The notes beneath the pieces are model-generated. The model was not told where the DNA came from and searched no databases. It was given only the letters and a program-made list of their open reading frames with translations. Positions 1 through 10,689 of a stretch of DNA of 64,000 nt are shown here, in pieces (positions within the stretch are counted from its first letter, which is position 1; each line of letters begins with the position of its first letter). The DNA comes from Schistosoma haematobium. Taxonomy: Eukaryota > Platyhelminthes > Trematoda > Strigeidida > Schistosomatidae. The translations under genes and the position numbers were made by a program. Where the stretch lies: positions 20,230,536 through 20,294,535 of the forward strand of contig NC_067198.1 of the NCBI RefSeq assembly GCF_000699445.3. The letters are read 5' to 3'.

Positions 1-2050
1 GATATCCGAAAAGCTGTGGAAGCAGCAGTGATATCTGCTAGTAAGGTAAACCACAGGGTTAGGGAGCAACACTGGATCTCAGCAGCATCTATCGCACTGA
101 TAGATGCTCGGAAACTCATTCCACCTGGCTCTGAACATAATGAAGAGCGGAGTCAGCTTAAGCGCAAGCTGACAAGAAGTCTACGCAATGATCGTGAACA
201 GTGGTGGGTAGCGAAAGCAAGAGAGATGGAAAAGGCAGCGGCAATAGGTAATAGCAGACAATTGTTCAGACTTGTTAAGGAAACCGGTATTAGGGAACCG
301 ACTGTTAGCGAAACAATCTCAGAGAAAGATGGACATATTATACAGTCTCAATCCAGGAGATTGGATCGATGGGCAGAACACTTCAGAGATCAGTTCAACT
401 GGCCTTCAGCCACACTTCGGTCTCCCACGATCTCCAGTCGACCTGAATGGTAAGTTGATGTAAGTCCTCCAACTCTTTGCGAAGTTGAAAAAGCTATAGG
501 AAATCTGAAGCGTGAGAGAGAGGCGGGCTCTGACAGGTTTACTCCTGAGATTTCTATGGATGGTGGTTCAGTATTAGCAGTGAGATTAACTGAGGCCTTA
601 GGTAGAATTTGGGAACTGGACGTAATCCCATCTGACTGGTCTCAATCACTGATTGTGCCAGTCTATAAGAAAGGAAAAAAAATTATCTTGTGACAATCAC
701 AGAGGAATCAGTTTGACTAATATAGTGTCTAAAATATTAGCTTCAATAATACTTCGACGCCTAACTAAAGCTCGTGAAGAGCAGACTAGAGAAAATCAGG
801 CTGGTTTTCGACCTGGACGTGATTGTATAGACCAGATATTCACAATACGTCAGGTTCTAGAACACAGACACACGTTCAGACGCCCCACAATGGTAGTATT
901 TCTCGACCTTAAAGCAGCATTGGACTCTGTCGATCGTAAGGTTCTATGGTAGTGTTTGTCACTGAAAGGAGTACCAAAGAAGTACATTAACCTTATGAAG
1001 GCTCTCTACTCGAACACAACTGGTAGAGTGAGAGCTTGTGGTGAACTGTCATCAGAATTGATTACCTCAAATGGTGTTCGTCAGGGCTGTCCACTCTCTC
1101 TATTCTTGTTCAACTTTGTCGTCGACGTACTTTTAGAGATAATACTTTCCTCGTCTAGATTTCCAGGGGTTGAACTTCTACCGGGAGATTCACTTGTTGA
1201 CTTGGAATATGCTGATGACATAGTTTTATTTGGCGAAGACGCTGACAAAATGCAGAGTCTTCTGACCACTCTAAGCAACAATGCAAGCATGTTCGGGATG
1301 CGATTCTCCCCCTCGAAATGCAAAATGTTGCTTCAGAATTGGGTTGCATTGAAACCCGAACTAATGATAGGGAGTGAAGTAATTGAGCGTGTCGATCGCT
1401 TCACTTATCTTGGAAGTCTCATCAGCCCTTGTGGTCTGGTGTGTGACGAAATCTCAGCATGGATACAGAAGGCTCGACTATCTTTCGCCAACTTGCGTCA
1501 TTTATGGCGTAGACGAGATATCCGTCTATCAACCAAGGGACGTGTTTATTGCGCAGCAGTTCGTTCCGTCCTACTTTATGGCAGTGAAACATGGCCGGTA
1601 AGAGTAGAGGATATCCGTAGGTTACTGGTATTTGATCATAGGTGTCTTCGAAATATTGCTCGTATATCCTGGGACCATCGAGTAAGTAACGCAGTTGTTA
1701 GGAAACGTGTACTAGGTAAGGATGGCAAATCCATTGATGAAGTAGTGAAACTTCGTCAGTTGAGATGGCTGGGACACGTGTTACGTATGTCTAACCACCG
1801 ACTGCCTTGATGTGCGATGTTTTGTTGTATAGGATTAGATTGGAAGAAAGCTAGGGGCGGCCAGACCAAAACATGGCACAAGTCCATGAAGTCACTGACA
1901 AGTGGACTGAGTCATGTTGGTAGGTGTAGACTACCTGGTTGGGGACCGCGAGATGATAGCAACCGATGGTTAGAGACCCTGAATAATCTGGCTCAAAATC
2001 GTTTGCAATGGCGCAGGTGCATACACTCTTTGTGTTCTCCCAAATTCTAA
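1..2050 (+). pseudogene. Family I pol: reverse transcriptase, broken
   Basis: This encoded the reverse transcriptase of a non-LTR element, which copies the element RNA into a nicked target. In order it shows a basic linker (1-450), a fingers region with PVYKKGK near 655-675, motif A FLDLKAALDSVD (Asp at 905-907), motif B GVRQGCPLS from 1073, and motif C YADD at 1208-1219, so the catalytic aspartates are present. The C-terminal region has LLYGSETW and LRWLGHVLR. It is broken by an in-frame TAA at 451-453 (probably CAA to TAA), a frameshift in the A-run near 670-680, a TAG at 950-952 and a TGA at 1808-1810 (probably CGA to TGA); the frame ends with TAA at 2048-2050. The few lesions suggest a fairly young copy. 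Confidence 0.88.
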
Positions 2051-2283
2051 TATTCTGAATTCTTCGTGTCCCTTTCATTTTTCTCCTTCCAAATTTATTT
2101 CACTGGGTTATACTCTTTAAGTAACATCTTCAAACCCTAATTTTTCTTATTACAACTTATAATTTTACTACATCTATCACTACGGGATTTGAATCGACCA
2201 CTGCATCTCTGTGTTAATGTGGTGTGGCAACTCGAACTAATGTACGTACGTACGAAGTTCTACTTTGTTACTGACTTACTGAT
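1..2283 (+). mobile_element. RTE-like non-LTR retrotransposon, family I, copy 1 (5' part outside window)
   Basis: The element runs in from the left edge, so its 5' end and any endonuclease domain lie outside. It has a pol-like reading frame to 2050, then about 230 bp of 3' untranslated sequence ending near GTACGTACGTACGAAG and a short TGACT-type run. The same 3' sequence follows the second copy at 60377-60615, which fixes the 3' end. Reverse transcriptase plus a C-terminal segment with YGSETW and WLGHVLR motifs is typical of RTE-like schistosome elements. The clade is assigned from recalled resemblance, not from a tree. Confidence 0.85.
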
Positions 2284-4170
2284 ATCGTACATGATTATAC
2301 TTGTGGAATACCGACTAGTTCCATCCTAGGCTAAAACAACTGTACATAATATCTTGATTTTCAATGGTTCTTCAGCTGTCATCATTCATTCATAATGATA
2401 AATTTCAGCACTGTCAAATATCAATTATTATATTCTGACATTTTTAGTCAATTATCATCAAATTTAATTTTCATAAAGCGGTCGATTTTATATGTATTCA
2501 ATTAATCCATTTAATTATATGCACTAATTATGTTGGATTGAATACAAACTATATAAATAAATAAACGGAGAAATATTATCTGATAACATATACTACGTTG
2601 ACGTTTTTGTTTATTCAATGGTTGTTTGTTATAATTATGCGATTGTATTATGCGTATATATCTCATATCTAAACATCAAATATGTATACTATTGTAGTGG
2701 GTGGGTATAATCGAATGTATTTAACAAAAAAATTACAGGACTTGTTAATAAAACCTAACAATCATAAGGTAAATGCTTAATTTGCAAAATGTCCACCAAT
2801 TGTCTCAAAAGGACTCAGACTTCATTGTTCTTGCATTTTCATACAAACTGCATCCTATTTCCATTCTTTACTGTTCGACCCTCTTGTCTCTCTGCTCCCA
2901 GACCTGCTGTTCACCACTAACATCATATACTACTTATGTCAATATAAGTTGCACACACCACACTATCAATGAGAATATACTCCTATGCTTTCATCATTAT
3001 TTAATGTGTTTTTTTCTCATTGTTGTTATTAATGGAAACAATTAACAATCAAATGATATACGTTTAATAATACAGTCAAACAATAATATATAATTATGTA
3101 CATGTTTCTACAGTTCTCATGTATAAATACAGGGAGACAGTAATATCTATATTATTACATACATGTAATGGGATCTTTAAGTATACAATGTATTATTATT
3201 TAGTTTTCTTAACAAGAGAACTAACCTAAACTATTCTTTTATACATAATGAAATAGTTCTTTTACATATTCATTCATCAATAGAACAAATCTGTATTGGA
3301 ATAAACGTAATGGTGAGTTCTGAATGGATAAAAATCAACTAACGAATCTGACTGTTGACCAGATTTCAGCTTAATTTCAACTGCCTGCTGTAACTTTGAT
3401 TTATTCTGTGATCAAAAAAGGCGTATACACTTAAAGATCTTTCGCGAAACGAAGCATGAAAAAAATTTTGTTTCATACTAAACAACTTCGACTGATTGGG
3501 TGATTGTTTCATATTAACTAGTATGAATTGAAAGAAGTCATGTAGTGAGGGAAGTAATTTATTTATTCTTTGATTCTATACTTTAAGCGAACTTAACTTT
3601 GAAAACATTACGTTAGTCACTAATAAACATTCATTTGGTGGATATGTTGATTTCTGAAGCACTAATGAAGTGCTTATGAAAAACCTGTCGAATGTTTTAA
3701 TTTGTTGAATTGGATTCATATCGTTCTAGTCATCGGTGACAACAGAAACTAGTAGGTCATTGATAGCACTTACTTGAGGAAACATTATCAGCCAATTACA
3801 AGATCATTGGACAAGGGCTGGGACATGTAAAGGTTGTGAATAATGAAGATTTCAACAAGGCTTCAGATTTTATCAATCATCGAAAATTACTTATGTTCTA
3901 AACTTATGTAAATTAGTTCTCGAACATTTTTCTTGTCAATACAAAACACTTTACACTGTACATCAAAGTCCATCTCTGCTTTATTTATTTATAAATCAGA
4001 ACCTAAAGTACACATATACATTATTTCATAACCTTAGCAGTTCTAAGTAGTATATAATGTTTTGAAACTAATACACAGATATTCATTACAATAGTATATG
4101 TTCGTATTTCCGAGCACGTTCCAAAGAACATAAGACTAAAGGATACCATAACCTGAAATAAAATACGATA
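2284..4170. other. AT-rich stretch without a recognised gene
   Basis: There is no supported exon or repeat. A 90-codon open frame at 2773-3045 is T/C-rich with no recognisable domain and I do not call it a gene. Confidence 0.6.
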
Positions 4171-4500
4171 GCTCCTGGAGTTCTAGTGAGAAGCCGTTAC
4201 CAGCGGAGTTCAACTGGGTCTGTTGTGAGATAGTAACTCACGGAAGACAATAGTGTAACGTGGCGTGATTTCGTGAATTGGTTGAAGTTAGACATTAACA
4301 CCGTTGGATCCCAGCCGGCTCAGTGGTCTAGAGGTTAAGCGCTCGCCCGCGAGACTGATAGGTCCTGGGTTCGAACCCCGCGAGGCGGGATCGTGGATGC
4401 GCACTATTGATTAGTCACACAATAGGATGAAACAGCCATCCAGTGCTTCCAGGTCTTTAATGGTGGTCCAGCTCCAATTAACTCATGAATTCAACTATTA
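4171..4500 (+). repeat. tRNA-like/hammerhead repeat family A, near full length
   Basis: The copy has a head (TTCTAGTGAGAAGCC), a tRNA-like block at about 4313-4391 with A-box-like TGGTCTAGAGG and B-box GGTTCGAACCC, a hammerhead remnant at about 4400-4447, and a 3' part with GGTGGTCCAGCTCCAATT. The CUGANGA core is mutated, so the ribozyme should be dead. Its arrangement defines the family A unit used elsewhere in this annotation. Confidence 0.8.
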
Positions 4501-5204
4501 ATTCAATATAGTTTCGTTTTAATGATATATTCTGTATACTTCGCCTAAAATATACATCTGAAGGTATTTATGAACAATTTGATGATAATCATGAGTAATC
4601 AATAGAATTATTAAAGACGGAATTAAAATGATCGGTAATAGAAATAATATTTATAATTTGATCTAGAATTTTATAGAGATGACCTTATTTTTCCATAAAA
4701 CAATTAATGTTCGTTGAAAAGAAAAACCAAAAAAAGCGCACAAATTGATTTCACCTACTAACTAATTAATCTTGTTAATTTTAATCCTTATTCTAGACAG
4801 TTGAGAAGAAACAAAAACAGAATAGAAAAGTCCCGGTGTTTTTTTTGTTCTTATGAGTACAAAATAAGATATACTATTGTCATTTTAAGAAATTCATATT
4901 TTCTTTTATTAGTATTATATATAGTTCATAAAGTTGATCTTTCAATGGAATGTTTGTTCAACATTCTTATTTTGATGAATTTCTATTATATATGAAAATA
5001 GAACTTATTATTTATTTACTGTCCATTATTTATATAATATTTTTAAAACTTTATCATTACTTCTAGTATGTGTAATTCTCATGAACCAGATATTATTCAT
5101 ACGTTATAATGAATAATTTTTAAGTATTTAGTAATGAAAATGAATACAATATCGTGTGAAGACTTAGAGGAATTCACTTTTGCATATGTTACATATGCTA
5201 ACAA
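4501..5204. other. AT-rich stretch, nothing recognised
   Basis: Low-complexity AT-rich sequence; the 64-codon frame at 4801-4995 is compositional. Confidence 0.55.
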
Positions 5205-5432
5205 GGCGAGACTATAATTTATGGACGAGCCAATCAGAAGCTCCTCAAGGACTTCAAGGTTGCAGTGCCAATTTTTAACCTTGATAAGTTTTAGGACTAC
5301 GTAAAAGGAGCGTGTGCACTTTAATTCATTTTAATATATTTTTACACTATACTAACTGTTTTCTAATTGGATAATATTTCTCAAGGTTACTAAAGATTTG
5401 TTCAAAGGTCGTCCATAAATTATAGTCTCGTC
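5205..5432. mobile_element. MITE-like element with terminal inverted repeats
   Basis: The left end (5205-5231) and the reverse complement of the right end (5407-5432) share CGAGACTATAATTTATGGA; about 24 of the first 26 positions match. There is no ORF inside. The length (228 bp), sharp inverted ends and lack of coding fit a non-autonomous DNA transposon. Flanking octamers GCTAACAA and GTTAATGT agree at only 4 of 8 positions, so the target duplication and superfamily are undecided; an 8-bp duplication would suit hAT or Merlin. Confidence 0.7.
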
Positions 5433-5480
5433 GTTAATGTATTTTGGTGGTTTGGATTTTCCTATTGAAATTTAGGAGTA

Positions 5481-5868
5481 CTGTTGATCAGTCACTTATG
5501 GCATGCGTGCACCATGTGTGGATTGCCTCGATGTTGTCACTACGTTATAAGTGTTTAGAATAGAGATAGATGGTGTATAACAGTGGAATTTAGGGTCTAC
5601 CTTTCGTCCTAACTGCAACTCGTCAGCTGGACTTACTAGTATCCCAGAGTTGATGTTCATTCCTGGATTCGACCCTAGTATTGGTTGCTTCGAAAATCGT
5701 CGTATTATCAGTTCAGATACTGAGTCCAGATAGCCACTGCATTGTGAAATTGAATAGATAGTACTGGATTCGAGTAAATGAGGGAATATCAACTCTGAGA
5801 TACAGGTACGTCCAGCTGATGAGTTGCAAATAGGACGAATCGATGGTCCTGGATTTCACTGCTAGCCG
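5481..5868. repeat. Family B (Sm-alpha-like) repeat, internally rearranged by inversion
   Basis: The element head lies in plus orientation (5481-5575), then the tRNA-like and hammerhead part in minus orientation (5576-5735), then a second tRNA-like 3' half and hammerhead in plus orientation (5736-5868). The plus hammerhead has CTGATGAG and AATAGGACGAAT followed by CCTGGAT. GAAA has become GAAU, so catalysis should be lost. The minus one keeps CTGACGA and GAAA but stem II pairs poorly. Confidence 0.7.
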
Positions 5869-7327
5869 CCAAATATATTTGCTTAGGATCACATGAAAGT
5901 TATCAATAAAATGTATATCAAACTATTTCAATGAACTATTTGAGTTACAGGTTTATACCTCATTCCTGTACTTTCTTCATGTCACTGATTTAACTGTTAT
6001 TATTAAATGAAGTATTCAGTTGGCAATAGCATCTACACTGTATGCTAGCAAACACCGTATGATTATTGTAGTAGATCTTATAACCCAAAGTCCAATGAAT
6101 TATTTGTAAACTAGGCAAATTCAATAACTTTCACATGACTCTTGTACTAATAATAATCACATGCTGACTAATCACTAATTTCGAGATGCAATTCTAAGAC
6201 TTCTAGTAAAGATCTAAGTTTTAAATACTTTCAAAAGAGTTGAACGGAAAGAAACATCATTGATTATTTTCTTTCATTCAGAATTATTTGTTGAGCTCTG
6301 TAAGACTATACTAGTATCATATGTAACAGATTGAATATTAGTCACAGATTCCTATAAACATTTATCATTGAGTTAATTTTACAAAACATGCTTTAATGTG
6401 AACAGAATATCTAACCATTGTTTAGAATATTACTAACAGTACTATTAATAAATGAATTGGATAAGTAATGGGATAAAGGATTTTAAAAACAACCCAAGTA
6501 TTTTGTCTATATATCATTTAACTTAATCACTCGAATGAGAGTATACTCTTTTAAAGGTGATTTATATATATCAAATTTTATGATAAGTTGTCTTTCAGAA
6601 CCATATGATAATAACAATTTAAAGTAGGGATATATATACTTCTAACAAGAGATCTGATTTACATCCATCCCAACAATTTTAGTTAATTTCGCGTAGTCAG
6701 ACCTATTTTATTCATCAATAATACATTTTCAGCCATGAGATCTATTCCATTAGTAAACTATTTGATAGTTATCGATTATTTTCTTCATTGTTACGTAACT
6801 CATACGCATTAACTTATTGTAAAAAAAAGTATTCCAAAAGAATAAAATACCTTGATGTTGAATGTTAAACGTATTTAAACACCAAAAAAGGGATATAATT
6901 TATAGACTGGCTATAAATGTACATTTATGCATGTCCATTATCGGTTAATTGACTAAATTCACTTCTATAAAAATAAATAATAAACTGATTTATTAACAGT
7001 CGAATGTGATTTACAAAACTTTTCTGAATCTAATCATCATTAGAACAATGATAACAATAATAATCATATTACTCGTAACGACAAACTAGACTTCAGTGAT
7101 AATCAGACTACTATATTTTTTATAAACTATAAGTAAAGTATAAAAAAACGTTTCTGCTGGTTGCACTAATTGAATGATGGAATAAAAGTATATTGATGTA
7201 TGAATATATAAATATATAGTTTGGAATTTTAAAAAAATCATAATGATTTTCTTATCAATGTAGCTTGATTTAACTTTACCTAATAATGTTTCTTAAAGTG
7301 TTTAATCTGGTTGGCGTAATTTTTTTT
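5869..7327. other. AT-rich stretch, nothing recognised
   Basis: No ORF, RNA or repeat could be supported in this 1.4 kb. Confidence 0.55.
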
Positions 7328-7334
7328 TAAAGCA

Positions 7335-7411
7335 AGGACTGGAAAGAAATGCTTAGGACAGAGTTGGATAGAGAGTGCTAGTGAGCAGTCTATACTCCTC
7401 CAAGAGGAGTA
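7335..7411 (+). mobile_element. 5'-truncated 3' end of RTE-like family II
   Basis: The sequence matches the last 80-90 bases of the family II element at 13490-13580, including the ...TGGATAGAGAGTGCTAGTG segment and the closing hairpin. The hairpin has 10-bp arms (7391-7400 and 7404-7413) around a CAA loop. A 7-bp TAAAGCA occurs just before (7328-7334) and just after (7412-7418), which may be a target-site duplication. This is a very short, heavily 5'-truncated insertion. Confidence 0.75.
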
Positions 7412-7418
7412 TAAAGCA

Positions 7419-8236
7419 TTGAAGAATAAAAATAATGATATTTCTTATCTTCTTTAATGATGATTAAATTCAGAAATGGTTATAAATACTGAAATGAGAA
7501 TAACATTAGCATATTTGTAAATAGTTAGTACGTTATTCTGTATAGTACTTACACGATTCTTAATTCAGGCAAAATTATGTAATAAGCTAACAAAAAATTA
7601 TTCGATATATATATATGTTTATGCAACTATTTGTACAGCTGTTTAAGTTAGTAGATAAATAAAACAACAACAATGAATGAGATGAATATTCACTTTGCAT
7701 ACTGTGTGTACATGCGGTTTAGAATGAGAAATGCAAAAAAAAAAGAAAACACATAGATGGATACATATCAGTTTAATAATAAGTAAGTGTATAAATGAAA
7801 TTATTAGTTGCTTTATTATTATTATGAAGAATGAACTTTGTTATTACTGGTAAACTATCTAGGACATAAAAATATTTTCTAAACTATGAAATAGACGAGT
7901 AAAAAAAATTTTCTTTTTCATTTCTTTTCTTTTTATTAAACTTTATAGAAGGAATACTTTTACAATTAGTCAATTTTTAATCTAATTCACTGATTACACT
8001 TTAAAGAATAATTGAAATGGATTTACATTTAGTGAATGAATTTTGTACAGTTCTATAATAGCTCATATTTTGTATGAAAAACAAAAAACAAGAGTATACA
8101 TACATATAAACAGTTGTTTTATTCTACTTTTGAACTTACCGATAAACATTCATTGGTGATTTCATGTGTAATAGAATTTATAACTGTAAGATTATTCAAT
8201 GAGTATCACAGAACTAACAGAATCATTTCATAGATA
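7419..8236. other. AT-rich stretch, nothing recognised
   Basis: A/T runs and short ATT repeats only. Confidence 0.55.
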
Positions 8237-8629
8237 GGCGGCCTGTTTGAGTATCTGGGCTACCTGTTCCTGCCATCCAGATATTTCAACAAGTTATCTA
8301 TTTTTGTTTGTTTTGATATATCATTATGTCTATTAATCGCATAACCTATCCTGGTGCATTTCTGAAAAGTGTACAACCTTTCGTTGTCAAAGTTACAAAA
8401 AACTCAATAAGAGCGAATGTGGTTGCTGGCAATATACAGCGAAAAGAATGCACATTATTCAGATGTTCATTTACTGAACTGCTAACATCTAACTGGCGAT
8501 CACTCAATATTTATCGTCAGGATCGACCAAGAAGAAAAAAACGGAAACTTGTTGAAATACTTTGTGCTGAGAATTCTATATTGTACCAAAAATATAATAT
8601 TGAATAAAGCTTATAATAATAATAACAAT
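8237..8629 (+). mobile_element. 375-bp short retroelement-like repeat with 93-codon ORF, copy 1
   Basis: Starting at GGCGGCCTG, 375 bp match the copy at 47049-47423 with seven differences, all transitions. Both copies start at the same base and end right after AATAAAGCT with a different trinucleotide tail (TAA-type here, GAT/AAT-type there). Equal 5' ends argue against random truncation of a longer LINE; variable tails are usual for non-LTR retroposition. The 5' leader can fold ATCTGG with CCAGAT. I do not recognise the family. Confidence 0.75.
8326..8607 (+). CDS. Unrecognised 93-aa protein of the 375-bp element, copy 1
   Basis: I do not recognise this protein. It begins with an ATG 89 bases into the element and ends in a TAA that overlaps an AATAAA polyadenylation-type signal. 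The product is basic, with a PRRKKRK cluster near residues 66-72 that resembles a nuclear localisation signal, two cysteines close together (about 42 and 47) and no membrane segment. The second copy keeps the frame intact; of four differences inside it three are silent and one changes Arg to Gly. That hints at coding constraint but the sample is tiny. It could equally be an accidental open frame in a young element, or a retrocopied piece of a host mRNA. Confidence 0.45.
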   Translation: MSINRITYPGAFLKSVQPFVVKVTKNSIRANVVAGNIQRKECTLFRCSFTELLTSNWRSLNIYRQDRPRRKKRKLVEILCAENSILYQKYNIE

Positions 8630-8654
8630 ATACTGACTTGTTCAAAGCAAACTG

Positions 8655-9010
8655 TAATGAATTCTGTTGAGATTACAGATTGACCTAAGTTAGACGATTA
8701 CTATAAACCAGCAAACATTAGGCAATTATTTATTTCTTGTGTAGGAATCCTCAAGAGTACATGCTTACGGCCCCACTTCAGGGAATTACACTCTGAAATA
8801 TCGGGTTTCGAGGCCAGAGATCAACTTTAAGACCAATGAGACAGTATTTAGTAATTTCTATGCTTAACTTCAACTAAGTTTTGATATGACACAACTATCT
8901 TTCTTTACTTGTGATGAGTAAACGTCTCAAATACGACATGATAGGATCGCGATGGTCACGGTTTTTCACTAGAATACCTGAAATTTCCTCCCAGTGTAGT
9001 CTAACTTAGG
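8655..9010 (-). repeat. Decayed family A repeat, minus strand
   Basis: The reverse complement shows family A landmarks: GGTATTCTAGTGAAAAACCGTGACC-type head near 8960-8990, a tRNA-like B-box remnant near 8800-8815 and an ATCTCAAC 3' motif near 8660. It is strongly diverged and lies just downstream of the 375-bp element. Confidence 0.5.
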
Positions 9011-9714
9011 TCAGTTTATGATTTCAATAATCTCCAACAATCTCCATAAACTTCCACATCGGAAAGGGAATTCTCTGTATTTTTAGACAAACAATTCATA
9101 ATAATAATAATAAAGTCTGTATTTGGATACTAAGTAAATGAGCTTATTATCAAATGTTTTCCATCAAAAAAAGAAATCATGAAATACATGGTTGTGGGGA
9201 ATGCAGTATAGAAGGTACAAGTTAGTTGTAGAGAAAAATAACTCATAAAACCTTATCCAGATATATTGTGTTCCATTATTTCAATACCGACTATCAATCA
9301 CAAATATAAAATAAATTCGTAAAACATAAATCATACTATTCATCACATGTCCTTATTTTAAATAGGTGACAATCAAATCAAATTTTGAAATATCCTCCTA
9401 TCAGGTAGTGTTATTTTATCAACATTTTAGTATAACTCACGCATACACCGGTTATACCTTAGATAACGTCTCAGATTGTTAAGGTAAATGATAAGAGTTT
9501 AAATCTACCAGAGATTAAGAGAACAACTTATTAAAGAGTGCCAACTACCTCTAAACCTAAATCAACGTGGGTTCCATATCGATTAACTCCAAACACCTTA
9601 GAGACCAGAGTATAACTCTGTTTCATTCAAATTTCTCAACTTTACATACATATATACAACATGTACCGTTTTTAACAGATTTTGAATAATCTACTCAAAA
9701 AAGTGATACAATGA
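9011..9714. other. AT-rich stretch, nothing recognised
   Basis: No gene; at most diffuse resemblance to old tRNA-like repeats near 9540-9640. Confidence 0.5.
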
Positions 9715-10085
9715 ATGCGGGTGGCGTCTAGTAGTGAAATCCAGTACGCGCGTTTCGTCCTATTTGAGAGTCTTTAAGTGGATGTACCTGAAACCCAGAG
9801 TTGATGTTCACTCCGCTACTCGAACCCACTACCGTTCACTTCAAACTCCATCGCGTTATTCACTTAGCTACTGAGTCCTCATAGCTTGTGCAATAGGGAT
9901 AAGTTTTATATTTATTTTTGTATTGGTTGTTTGAATCACCCCATTGATGTTTTGGCCTGTAATTAATTAGCCTCTTATTGGCAATATCGACTCAATCCGC
10001 ACAAGATGCACATATGCTAATAATAAACTGATCAATTGTAGTTCTAAATATCAATCAGAAGATTTAAACAACCAATACAAAAATG
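9715..10085 (-). repeat. Family B (Sm-alpha-like) tRNA-like/hammerhead repeat, minus strand
   Basis: Read on the minus strand it has the head (TGTATTGGTTGTTTAAATC and GTGCATCTTGTGCGG), a tRNA-like block with TAGCTAAGTG and GGGTTCGAGTA, then the hammerhead 3' half AATAGGACGAAACGCGCGT. The CUGAUGA half is replaced by a non-matching stretch, so the ribozyme is dead. An inverted partial copy of the head lies at 9916-9945. Confidence 0.75.
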
Positions 10086-10689
10086 AATTAGTATACAACG
10101 CTCTTAACCAATAAACTTATAGATTCTTATCATAGCAAATGGTTCAGTGACATTTTACAAATTAATGTGAATACAAATATTAGGTTTAATACAAGTTTAA
10201 TTAAATTTCTAAACAATAAGATACAAAAACGTACTTTTCAGTTTTAGAATAGCAAACCTTTTCTAATGTTCATTAAAAGTGTAATATTTATTTTCTTGTT
10301 TATTTAGTAGGTAAGTGTTGTACATAATAGCATGAATACCATTCAGGATTTCATTTCACTCATCTAAATTTATTTATATATGCCTTCTTAGAAACAGCCA
10401 CTGTTATTCATCCTAACTTATCAAACGAATAAAGAAAACAAGGTGAAAATTATAGCTTCAAATGAAACGTTCAGTGAAAATTACCCTCTTACATGCAGTA
10501 CTCATCCACTAAATGAGAGAAAAGATTCCAGAAAATGATTGATATCACAATGAGATTAAAAACACTGAAAAGCTGATGAATTACAAATTGACGGAAACAC
10601 ATACTATCCCATTTTCTATAAACTATATGCTTGAAAATGGGTGTCTGATCAGTATTTGAAAAGGAATTTTCACTTTTACGTTTTTTCTC
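10086..10689. other. AT-rich stretch, nothing recognised
   Basis: No supported feature. Confidence 0.5.

Noticed and set aside
4313..4391. Possible functional tRNA gene
   Set aside because: A-box and B-box are present, but the block is embedded in a repeat with many diverged copies and no consistent acceptor stem; it is a tRNA-like repeat head.
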